From CAZLYK01 sp964563495 (GTDB lineage: Bacteria; Acidobacteriota; Blastocatellia; RBC074): 15,565 bases of DNA. The notes beneath the pieces are model-generated. The model worked only from the letters and a program-made list of their open reading frames with translations, was not told the DNA's origin and searched no databases. Both the position numbers and the translations under genes were made by a program. Positions 5,931-14,192 of this stretch are shown piece by piece (position 1 is the stretch's first letter; each line of letters begins with the position of its first letter). The DNA lies in assembly GCA_964563495.1 (NCBI GenBank), contig CAZLYK010000131.1, positions 1 through 15,565 on the forward strand, read 5' to 3'.

Positions 5931-7252
5931 TTCTCTATGGCGTCTTCGATCTTGAAGCTCAGGCTCTCGAGCATGGATTTGGCGACTTTGTAAACAGTGG
6001 GGCGTGCATCGACGCGGACGTAGACGTTCTCGCCATCGGCAGATGAGACCTTGATGGTCGTGGTTTTGCCTTCCTTGTCGGTCAGCCTTATCTCTACGGC
6101 CGGTTTGGCGAGCCTGGCGGCAATCGCCGCCGAGGGCTTGTCGATCAGTTCACTTGCCTTGGTTTCGAGCGGATCGAAGAGTTTGAAGGTCGAGGCCTCC
6201 TTGTCTTTTTTGTCCGCGGGTTGCTTGACCAGCCATTTACCCTCTCCATTCTTCTCCGCAACCAAGGTCAGGTTCGGATTCCTGATCTGAACCCGCGCCA
6301 GTTGATCACGCTCGAACTTGAGTATGGTTCGAGAGCGCAGGACAGAGAGTTTGGTGTTGAGTTTATCGAACAACGAGGACTCGACTTTGTAGATCTGCGG
6401 CCGATCGGAAGTCCTGGCGTAGTATTTATCGTCGATTTTTGATCCGAGGCTGACGACACGCTCTCCGCCGGTCGTCAACTGGGCAGTAAATGTCAGCTTG
6501 GGCTTGTCGAGACCGTACTTGGCCGGGTCGTCGGCCGTTTCGCTGACGATCTCAGAGGCTTTTGCCGAAGCGATCTCCGAGATCAGGCTGTTGACCTCGC
6601 TCTCTTCGGCCGGCTCTTCGACAGGGCTCTTGATCGCCCATTCCGATTCCTGCTTGACCAGCTCGAACGCCCCATTTTCATTGGTGAATTTAGCCGCACC
6701 CAGTTCGTACTGGGTCGCGCCGAGAATGGACCGGTCGCGAAAATCGTTGAGCGATTTGTCTGAGCTGGTGAGCAGGGACGAGCCGATCAGCGCAACGTTC
6801 TGCGCGCCGTCGATTCTGGCGTAGGCCGAGTAGCCGATCACGTCCTTGGTCCCGATCTCGACGCGATGGGTTTTGCCGTCCTTCAGTTTGACTTCGAGCT
6901 TGATTGCCGGCTCGGCCAGGCCGTAGCTCTTGACCTCATTGGCCGATGCGGTCAGTTCCCGCTGAATCTGAGTCCCGACCAGATCTCCGACCAGTGAATT
7001 GAGCGCGCTCTCATCGGCGATCGCGTTGACCGGCTGTTTGATCATCCATTTGCCGTTCTGCACTTCAAAGTTGATCGTCTGCCCTCCGCGCGTCAGGTTG
7101 AGGCCGGTGATCTCTTCACGCTTGATCGTGAATGCGGCTTTGGTTTTATCGGGTTCTTCATCGCGCGGCTTGCCCGGCTTGATCTCCAAATAATAGACGG
7201 CGACGCCGGCGATCAAGGCAATCAGCAGGAGGATTATTGTACTGCGTTTCAT
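5927..7252 (-). CDS. DUF4340 protein, periplasmic partner of Gld-like ABC exporter
   Basis: The 441-aa protein has one N-terminal membrane anchor (residues 4-22 after MKRS) and a long, presumably periplasmic part. That part is built of three similar modules starting with a Trp-containing W(M/A/L)(I/V)K(Q/S)P motif: GKWMIKQP near 67, SEWAIKSP near 205 and GKWLVKQP near 336. In modules 1 and 2 this is followed by an ES(A/E)(L/V)NSL segment, YGL(A/D)(E/K)P, an exposed sheet and a Y.AR..... strand; module 3 keeps the sheet and YVR part. This is the DUF4340 pattern, commonly found at the end of GldA/GldF/GldG-like ABC operons. It starts 10 nt after the GldG-like gene, so is co-transcribed and probably part of the same envelope complex. 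The Shine-Dalgarno is weak. Its stop lies in the tip of palindrome B. The biochemical role of the family is unknown. Confidence 0.88.
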   Translation of the reverse strand: MKRSTIILLLIALIAGVAVYYLEIKPGKPRDEEPDKTKAAFTIKREEITGLNLTRGGQTINFEVQNGKWMIKQPVNAIADESALNSLVGDLVGTQIQRELTASANEVKSYGLAEPAIKLEVKLKDGKTHRVEIGTKDVIGYSAYARIDGAQNVALIGSSLLTSSDKSLNDFRDRSILGATQYELGAAKFTNENGAFELVKQESEWAIKSPVEEPAEESEVNSLISEIASAKASEIVSETADDPAKYGLDKPKLTFTAQLTTGGERVVSLGSKIDDKYYARTSDRPQIYKVESSLFDKLNTKLSVLRSRTILKFERDQLARVQIRNPNLTLVAEKNGEGKWLVKQPADKKDKEASTFKLFDPLETKASELIDKPSAAIAARLAKPAVEIRLTDKEGKTTTIKVSSADGENVYVRVDARPTVYKVAKSMLESLSFKIEDAIEK

Positions 7253-7262
7253 AGTCTTTTTA

Positions 7263-8780
7263 TTATCTTCGTTTCCACCAGATATAAGCGCCCGCGCCGA
7301 TGACGGCGAGCGGCATGAGAAGAACCGTCAGCCAGAAGAAGAGCTTCTGCTGGCCTTCGGTCATGGTCACACTGCGATTGGTTGCACTCTTCGGCCGGAT
7401 CGAGATCAAATCCTCATCCTGAGCGAGCCAGTTGGTGGTGTTGAGGAAAAGATCGCCATTGCCGGCGAGTCTGACATAATTGTTGCTGGCGAAGTCTGAA
7501 TCACCGATCACCACCAGCCTGGCCTCTTTATCCGCGATCTTCCTGCTCGCGGCGACGCCCAGATTGATCGGGCCCTTGGTGTCCTTGCCTTCGTCGAACT
7601 TGGCTTCGTTGCCCTTTAGCTCCGTCTCCGCCCAGCTCGCATCGGAGGTCTTGAGCAGTTCGGTTAAGAGCGTCTCCCCTCCGGCCGCCTCACCGGTTTT
7701 GACCGACCGGGCAAGCGGGAAGAAGGTGCCGGTGCGTCCCATGTCCTTGGTGATCGGATGGCTGACATAATTGGAGACCAGCGGCACGGCCGGGCCGGTG
7801 CCGAAGAGGCGGCCGACGCCGCTGACATCGATTACCGTGTCGTTGCCGAGCATGATATTCCAGCTCTTGAGCAGGTCATTCAGGCCGGAGTCGACCTCGG
7901 GATCGATCAGCACCATGGCTTTTCCTCCCTCGTCCAGATACTTGCCGATCATGGCGGCTTCCTGCGGGAAGAGGGTCTTCTTAGGACCTGCCAGGACCAG
8001 GACGGAGCATTCAGCCGGAACCATATTGGTCGAGACCAGATTGATCGATTTGGTCTCGTAGTTTTCACTCTTCAACCCTTTATCGATCGACGAATAGCCT
8101 TCGGCTTCGGCCCCGGCCAGGTCTTTCTCTCCGTGTCCCTCGACGAAGCAGATTGTCTTCAATTTGTCACGCGTGACCTTCATGATTGCGTTGATCAGAT
8201 CCTGCTCACCGACATCCTGCGGCCTTTCAATTCGCTCACCCGTGGCGACAATCGTTTCGCCCATTCGCTGGACATTGTACTGCCTGGCGATCTCCGGTTT
8301 CTGCTGCGGATCGATACGCTCATAGCTCAGCCGGGTGCTGACGTATTTGAACTCGGCCATCTGATCGCTCAGGCGCTGATCGTCGACCTTATCAAATCTG
8401 ATAACTTTGACGTCTTTTTGCAGGCCGGAAAGTATCTTCTTGGATTGGTCCGAGAGGGTATAGAGTCCTTCGGTCGTCAGATCGAAGCGTTTGTGATGGC
8501 GAAAGCCGAGAAAGTTCAAGATGCCCAGGATCGCGATCACGGCAACTGAGAGGATGATGGTATTCGTTCCGAGCCGGCCGGTCCGCCCACGGAAGAACCC
8601 CATGATCGCGCCGAAATTGAGGATGATCGAAGCAAGGATCAAAACCCCGCCCGCGATGAGCAGCGTCAGGTTGAACCAACCCCAGATGCCCTGTATCGAC
8701 TGGCGCACGTAGCCGGCAATCACCATCGCGACGCCGACAAAGCCCGCGAGTCTGCTGATTTCTTGACGATTAATGTTCAT
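7263..8780 (-). CDS. GldG-like ABC transporter auxiliary protein
   Basis: The 505-aa protein shows three N-terminal membrane segments (about 10-26, 37-58 and 74-93). A large periplasmic region follows, beginning RFDLTTEGLYTLSDQSKKIL, the hallmark start of the GldG / ABC-type auxiliary domain. A single C-terminal membrane segment (about 480-500) ends in KRR. Internal landmarks include the ICFVEGHGEKD segment, VLVLAGPKKTLFPQEAAMIGKYLDEGGKAMVLIDPEVD and a DSDF motif near the end (VVIGDSDFASN). In Flavobacteria GldG works with GldA and GldF in gliding; outside that group homologues form ABC exporters of unknown substrate, so gliding should not be assumed. It lies 44 nt after the permease gene and 10 nt before the DUF4340 gene. 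No clear Shine-Dalgarno precedes ATG 8780. Confidence 0.9.
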   Translation of the reverse strand: MNINRQEISRLAGFVGVAMVIAGYVRQSIQGIWGWFNLTLLIAGGVLILASIILNFGAIMGFFRGRTGRLGTNTIILSVAVIAILGILNFLGFRHHKRFDLTTEGLYTLSDQSKKILSGLQKDVKVIRFDKVDDQRLSDQMAEFKYVSTRLSYERIDPQQKPEIARQYNVQRMGETIVATGERIERPQDVGEQDLINAIMKVTRDKLKTICFVEGHGEKDLAGAEAEGYSSIDKGLKSENYETKSINLVSTNMVPAECSVLVLAGPKKTLFPQEAAMIGKYLDEGGKAMVLIDPEVDSGLNDLLKSWNIMLGNDTVIDVSGVGRLFGTGPAVPLVSNYVSHPITKDMGRTGTFFPLARSVKTGEAAGGETLLTELLKTSDASWAETELKGNEAKFDEGKDTKGPINLGVAASRKIADKEARLVVIGDSDFASNNYVRLAGNGDLFLNTTNWLAQDEDLISIRPKSATNRSVTMTEGQQKLFFWLTVLLMPLAVIGAGAYIWWKRR

Positions 8781-8824
8781 AGTTGAAGATGTCGGAGGCC
8801 GGATGGACCCGGCCCCTCAAGAAT

Positions 8825-9613
8825 TTACGCCCTTCTCCACCTCATCGAATCGAGCGTCCTGAGGGTCAGAAACAACCCGAGCACGGTCGCCGAGACATAA
8901 AAAATGATGCTCGAAGTGTCGATCACGCCCTGGGCGAATGAATCGTAATGCTGCAGGATAGAAAGATACTTGAAGACCTCGCCGGTTGTGCTGCCCGCCC
9001 CGCGGACGCCCAGATCGATCACCCAGAGTAGTAGAAAGACGACAAAGGTCACGACCCCGGCGATGATCTGGCTTTCGGTCAGCGACGAGATAAATGACCC
9101 GATCGCAATCAGCACCGCGCCGAGCAGCAAGACCCCCAAATAGCCGGACCAGACAATCCGCCAGGGCATGGGCGGCTCGCTGAAGCGCGAGACGGTAAAA
9201 TGATAGACCAGCGTCGGCGCGAGCATGAGGATGAAGAGTGAGAGCGATGCCAGAAACTTTCCGATGACGATCTGAAATTCGGTGATCGGCGAGGTCATGA
9301 GCATCTCCATCGTCCCGCGCTTGCGCTCTTCCGAATAGACACCCATGGTCAACATGGGGATGAGAAAGAGGAGCAGGGTGGCGATCACGCCCGTGAAGTT
9401 ACGGATCACCATACTCGGTACATCCATCTCCGGCGGTGCACCCATTCTCTGGGCCTGCATCTGTGCCATAAATGAACGCTCGATCAGGATCGCCAGGATG
9501 TTAGAGAAAAAATAGCCCGTGACCACCAGAAAAAATCCGATCACGATATATGCAATCGGCGAGACGAAGTAACTGCCCATCTCGCGGCGATAAATAGCCA
9601 GAATACCTTTCAT
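8825..9613 (-). CDS. ABC-2 type permease (GldF-like)
   Basis: This 262-aa membrane protein has about six hydrophobic segments and the ABC-2 permease signature YSEERKRGTMEMLMTSPIT, the amphipathic stretch that contacts the ATPase, after the second segment. It should form the membrane channel with the ATPase encoded immediately upstream (49-nt gap), with the GldG-like and DUF4340 proteins as periplasmic partners. ATG at 9613 is chosen over the in-frame TTG at 9616 because GAGGAG lies six bases before the ATG. An extra loop with MQAQRMGAPPEMD between the first two segments is probably extracytoplasmic. Substrate unknown. Confidence 0.92.
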   Translation of the reverse strand: MKGILAIYRREMGSYFVSPIAYIVIGFFLVVTGYFFSNILAILIERSFMAQMQAQRMGAPPEMDVPSMVIRNFTGVIATLLLFLIPMLTMGVYSEERKRGTMEMLMTSPITEFQIVIGKFLASLSLFILMLAPTLVYHFTVSRFSEPPMPWRIVWSGYLGVLLLGAVLIAIGSFISSLTESQIIAGVVTFVVFLLLWVIDLGVRGAGSTTGEVFKYLSILQHYDSFAQGVIDTSSIIFYVSATVLGLFLTLRTLDSMRWRRA

Positions 9614-9662
9614 CAAATGCTCCTCGGAAAAGCCTGGGAACGCGGGCGTCGGAGCCCGGCAT

Positions 9663-10610
<948 letters not shown>

Positions 10611-10615
10611 GCCTG

Positions 10616-10620
10616 CCTCC
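10616..10620 (-). promoter_or_regulatory. Ribosome binding site deciding the TTG start of the ABC ATPase
   Basis: GGAGG on the - strand (CCTCC on +), with a 5-nt spacer to TTG at 10610-10608. This strong site supports the TTG start over the GTG at 10676. Confidence 0.8.
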
Positions 10621-10679
10621 AATTGATCAAAATGAAACTTGTTTGAAGATTTGCCTTGTTGGTCAAACAGAAACACTGA

Positions 10680-10708
10680 ATATTAGTCAGCCGGTGAGGC
10701 AGCGTCAA
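10680..10708 (-). promoter_or_regulatory. Sigma70-type promoter of the ABC exporter operon
   Basis: On the - strand, -35 TTGACG (10708-10703) and -10 TAATAT (10685-10680) are separated by exactly 17 nt. Transcription would start near 10673, giving a leader of about 60 nt before the TTG start at 10610. It lies in the divergent gap between the ABC operon and the secreted-protein genes, beside palindrome C. Confidence 0.72.
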
Positions 10709-10716
10709 GAGCTTGC

Positions 10717-10768
10717 AAATAGATAGGATTGACAAGATCATGTCTTGTCAATCCTGTACTGTTTATTT
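10717..10768. repeat. Palindromic repeat element C: degenerate copy with 13-bp perfect core
   Basis: AGGATTGACAAGA at 10725-10737 is an exact inverted match of 10743-10755, with a 5-nt loop (10738-10742). The outer ends resemble the family tip: AAATAGATAGG on the left; CCTGTACTGTTTATTT on the right, where about five extra bases interrupt the tip. It sits in the intergenic gap between divergent operons, where a terminator role is unlikely for either neighbouring gene. Confidence 0.85.
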
Positions 10769-10827
10769 CACTTCTCAGCGGTGAGCTTTTAGTCATGGTT
10801 GCCGTCTATCGATTCTTCGGAGGGGTT

Positions 10828-12543
10828 ATGTCGAATCTCCGCTTCGCAGCCTGTGGCCTCGTCCTGCTTTGCCTCCTTCCGGCCGATCACTTTTCCCAAA
10901 CGCGATCCAAATCTGCTCTGGTTAAGGAAGGGACTGCCTCTGTCTCCGGGCGCGTCACTTTGAAAGGTGAGCCAGCCAGCGGAGTGGTGGTTGCACTGCA
11001 GGAATTTAACAGATATGGGCCATCGGCTGGGAACCCGAAATTACGCGCGAAGACCGACCCGGAGGGCCGCTTCCGCATAACCGGCGTCCTGGCGGGAAGT
11101 TATCTGATCAGGGCCCTGGCGCCCGGTTATATCACGAACTTTGACGGGCCATATGGACAGCCGTGGAAGTTGATCAACATCTCAGATGGTGAGGAGATAG
11201 AGAATGTGGATCTGCCGCTCAAACGAGGGGCCGTCATCACCGGACGTGTGATCGATTCAAACGGGCGACCTCTCGTCGATGAGGGGATCGACCTTATTCG
11301 GATAGCTGAGCAGGGCGATACCGGGGTTTCTTTCTCAAGTTATGATGGCTCCTGGTTCACAACCGATGATCGGGGAGTCTATCGTATCTACGGGCTGCCG
11401 GCGGGGCGCTATCTGGCCAGCGTCGGCTTTGAGACGAGACCCGGGTCAATCGCCATTGCCCCGGGACGCACATTTTTTCCCAAAACGTTCCATCCGGATG
11501 TGAACGATCGGGCGCAGGCCAAAATAATAGAATTGGAAGAGGGCGCCGAGGCGGAAGATATCGATATCACTGTCGGCGAGGCGAAAAAGGCATTTGCCGT
11601 TTCGGGTCGAGTGATCGATGCAGACACGGGGCGGCCGCTCGCCGGACTGATGATCTTATATGGCGCCTACTTGCCGGGGTCGCCGATAATCGGAGGGATG
11701 GGATCGAGGGGGGACCGGACCGGCGCGGAGGGCGAGTTTGATGTCTACGGCATTCCACCCGGAAAATACTCCGTTTTTACCGGGGCGGATGAAAACAATG
11801 AGTATTACAGCGAGCCCGTTCCATTTGAAATCGAAGATGCAGATGTGACCGGGGTCGAGATCAAAGCACGCCACGGTGGAGCGGTCAAAGGCGTGATTGT
11901 CTTTGAAGGTGAGTCGGACCCTGCCTTGCTCACAAAGCTGACAAAATTGAGGTTATCCTGCTTCGTCTATTCTGAACGACAAATGGCGCCTCGAATGAAT
12001 CAGGGCCAGATCAATCCCGACGGGAGCTTTTTGATCAAAGGGCTCCAGCCGGGCAAAGCCAGGATCATGGTCTCGCCGACCAGTGATCTACGCGACATCC
12101 AGCTATTGAGGGTTGAAAAGGACGGTGTCCTGCAAAGCGAGGGGGTTCAGATCGGTCCCGGGGAGCAGGTGACCAACGTCAGACTGGTGATCACCCATGG
12201 GACCGGGCGGGTACGCGGGCGCTTGCAGATCATCGGCGGAACCCTGCCACCGGACCTGAGGGTGGCAGTCCAGGCGATACCGGTTGATCGCAAACCGGGC
12301 TTCGAACGAGGTGGAGAGATCGATGTCCGTGGTAACTTCATGATCGAATCCCTGGCGCCTGGCGCTTATGAAATCAGACTGAGCCCGATGATCTACACCA
12401 CCAATCCCGGCAGCCTTTCTCCGGCAAGACAGAGGCTGAATCAGTTGATCCACCAGGTCAAAGAAAATATCACCGTCGCACAGGAAGGCGAGACCCAGGT
12501 CACCCTGGTCATCGATCTGACCAACAAGGAGGAAGATCGATGA
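10828..12543 (+). CDS. Secreted multi-module carboxypeptidase-regulatory-like protein (first paralogue)
   Basis: With ATG at 10828 the product is 571 aa and starts with a signal peptide (residues 1 to about 24, hydrophobic core FAACGLVLLCLL). GGAGGGG at 10819-10825 precedes this ATG, while upstream in-frame TTG (10729) and ATG (10795) would spoil the signal peptide. About five repeats of a beta-sandwich module follow, starting near residues 39, 136, 258, 352 and 460. Each opens with a (S/T)GRV- or KG-type strand and most close with a G.(F/Y)RI.G(L/V)..G.Y.(I/V/A) strand, for example TDDRGVYRIYGLPAGRYLA. This is the CarboxypepD_reg/Cna-B-like fold used as a structural or binding module. No catalytic domain, TonB-dependent barrel or anchor is visible. 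The last codons overlap the next gene (ATGA), so the pair is translationally coupled. Role unknown, likely periplasmic or secreted. Confidence 0.85.
   Translation: MSNLRFAACGLVLLCLLPADHFSQTRSKSALVKEGTASVSGRVTLKGEPASGVVVALQEFNRYGPSAGNPKLRAKTDPEGRFRITGVLAGSYLIRALAPGYITNFDGPYGQPWKLINISDGEEIENVDLPLKRGAVITGRVIDSNGRPLVDEGIDLIRIAEQGDTGVSFSSYDGSWFTTDDRGVYRIYGLPAGRYLASVGFETRPGSIAIAPGRTFFPKTFHPDVNDRAQAKIIELEEGAEAEDIDITVGEAKKAFAVSGRVIDADTGRPLAGLMILYGAYLPGSPIIGGMGSRGDRTGAEGEFDVYGIPPGKYSVFTGADENNEYYSEPVPFEIEDADVTGVEIKARHGGAVKGVIVFEGESDPALLTKLTKLRLSCFVYSERQMAPRMNQGQINPDGSFLIKGLQPGKARIMVSPTSDLRDIQLLRVEKDGVLQSEGVQIGPGEQVTNVRLVITHGTGRVRGRLQIIGGTLPPDLRVAVQAIPVDRKPGFERGGEIDVRGNFMIESLAPGAYEIRLSPMIYTTNPGSLSPARQRLNQLIHQVKENITVAQEGETQVTLVIDLTNKEEDR
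12526..12532 (+). promoter_or_regulatory. Strong Shine-Dalgarno for the second secreted protein
   Basis: AAGGAGG lies inside the last codons of the first paralogue, seven bases before ATG 12540. Together with the 4-nt ATGA overlap it indicates coupled translation. Confidence 0.8.
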
Positions 12544-14192
12544 AGCTCGGAAGACACTTCTTACCCGTGATTACACTTTGCTGCTTTCTAGATGCGGCCG
12601 ATGCGCAGCAGAGGGGATCGATAACCGGGCGGGTGATCACGGATGACGGCGGCGGCGTCGCCGGTGTCATGGTCTCGATCGGTTCGATCGGCGAGAACCG
12701 TTCGGGTCCGCCGCTCTCAACCACGACCGATCACGAAGGCAATTTCCGGTTCGACAACCTGCCTCCACGCTCTTATTTCTTCAGCGTCTCGGCCGGGCGC
12801 GGCTATGTCCAGGCGTCCGAAACTCCCATCTTTGTCCACGAACGCGTTCCCCATAGGATTGGAGATAACGTTACGATAACCCTGATCAAGGGTGGAGTGA
12901 TCACCGGTCGAGTGACTACAATCAACGGAGATCCGGCCGTCGCCATTAACGTCAATCCCGTGCGAATACGCGACTCTGAGGAGCGGACTGTTCGCCTCAA
13001 CTCAGGCGGAAGGCCTCGCTCGACGGACGACCGTGGGATCTATCGCCTTTATGGGTTGACGCCCGGTGTTTATCTTGTCTATGCCGGTCCCCGAATGTTC
13101 TTTTTCTCGGATCCCTCGCCTTATGACGGCGAGACGCCGACCTACTATCCTTCTTCGACGCGCGATGCGGCGGTTGAAGTAGTGGTCTCAGCCGGTAGTG
13201 AGGTGACGGGAGTCGATATCAGCTACCGAGGCGACCGCGGCAGTGCGGTCAGCGGAACCGTCTCTGGAGGCGCCGGCCCGGATGCGACCAATCGTAATCC
13301 GAGCGTCGTTTTATACTTTGCCGGAGTCAACAACGCCTTCGCCTCGACCCCGGTCCTGCCCGGCGCGCGAGGGTTTGCTTTTTATGGAGTGCCCGACGGT
13401 GAATACGAGGTTGTGGCTCAGCTGCCCGGAATGAGCGATCAGGACAGTTATCGCTCTCAAGCCCGTCGCATCACCGTCGGGGGCGGCGACGTGACCGGAC
13501 TGGATCTCAAACTGGAACCTACGCCGTCGTTCGGTGGAAAGATTATCGTCGATAAGACCAGAAGCGCCTGTGCCGCAGAGCTCAAACCTTCACTCGTTGA
13601 AACGATGATCTACCTTCGCCGTGATGACGATAATCAGAAGCCTCTTCAATTTATCATGCCGGCTCAACGGATAGACGAAAGCGGCAGTTTTACCGTTCGC
13701 AACCTGCACCCGGGTCGCCATCAGATCAAGCTGCGGGCGCCCGGCAACCTTTATGTCAAATCTGTCACCTCGCCGGCCGGCGCCGCCGTCAACGACCTGG
13801 CGCGCGACGGGATTGCGCTCAAAACGGGCGAGAAGCTCACGGGCGTAACCATCGCTCTGGTCGAGGGTGCCGCTTCGATCGAGGGCCAGATCGTTTCCGA
13901 GGGCGACCGGCCGCGATCGCGCCGGCGGCTGATTCTGGTTCCGGCGGAAGCCGCTTCGGCCAATGACGTAATGCGCTATACCGAGACCTCTCTCCGAAAC
14001 GACGGGACATTCTCTCTGACCGGCCTCACCCCCGGGAAATACTGGGTGATCACACGCCCCTTGCCCGAGTCCGATACTCCATTCTGGGAAAAAGAGGAGC
14101 GGGCGAAGTTGAGAAGGGAAGCCGAGGCCGCCAATCTGTCGATCGAGTTGAAACCCTGCCAGCGCGTTTCGGAGTACAAAATTGTCTATTGA
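12540..14192 (+). CDS. Secreted multi-module carboxypeptidase-regulatory-like protein (second paralogue)
   Basis: The 550-aa product has a signal peptide (about residues 1-22, ending DAADA before QQ). About five modules of the same type as in the preceding protein begin near residues 26, 118, 235, 327 and 443. The segment STDDRGIYRLYGLTPGVYLV closely parallels TTDDRGVYRIYGLPAGRYLA of the neighbour, so the two genes look like an old tandem duplication. The C-terminus carries a charged helix (EKEERAKLRREAEAAN) followed by SIELKPCQRVSEYKIVY, a single late Cys and a hydrophobic end. Such tails recur in acidobacterial proteins of this kind as I recall. No enzyme motif is visible. The start is fixed by AAGGAGG at 12526-12532. 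The 3' end overlaps the convergent DUF3500 gene by 7 nt. Function unknown. Confidence 0.87.
   Translation: MKLGRHFLPVITLCCFLDAADAQQRGSITGRVITDDGGGVAGVMVSIGSIGENRSGPPLSTTTDHEGNFRFDNLPPRSYFFSVSAGRGYVQASETPIFVHERVPHRIGDNVTITLIKGGVITGRVTTINGDPAVAINVNPVRIRDSEERTVRLNSGGRPRSTDDRGIYRLYGLTPGVYLVYAGPRMFFFSDPSPYDGETPTYYPSSTRDAAVEVVVSAGSEVTGVDISYRGDRGSAVSGTVSGGAGPDATNRNPSVVLYFAGVNNAFASTPVLPGARGFAFYGVPDGEYEVVAQLPGMSDQDSYRSQARRITVGGGDVTGLDLKLEPTPSFGGKIIVDKTRSACAAELKPSLVETMIYLRRDDDNQKPLQFIMPAQRIDESGSFTVRNLHPGRHQIKLRAPGNLYVKSVTSPAGAAVNDLARDGIALKTGEKLTGVTIALVEGAASIEGQIVSEGDRPRSRRRLILVPAEAASANDVMRYTETSLRNDGTFSLTGLTPGKYWVITRPLPESDTPFWEKEERAKLRREAEAANLSIELKPCQRVSEYKIVY

Noticed and set aside
7758..8549. 263-codon open frame on the + strand opposite the GldG-like gene
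   Set aside because: Antisense shadow: the composition reflects the reverse of a GC-rich coding frame, and no family-like motif or ribosome site was seen. The - strand product is clearly recognisable.
10729..10757. TTGACA within palindrome C as the -35 of a + strand promoter
   Set aside because: No acceptable -10 lies 16-19 nt downstream; TTGACA is simply part of the repeat consensus.
10729..10827. Upstream in-frame extension of the first secreted paralogue beginning at TTG 10729
   Set aside because: It starts inside palindrome C, lacks a Shine-Dalgarno, and would bury the clear signal peptide that begins at ATG 10828, which has GGAGGGG before it.
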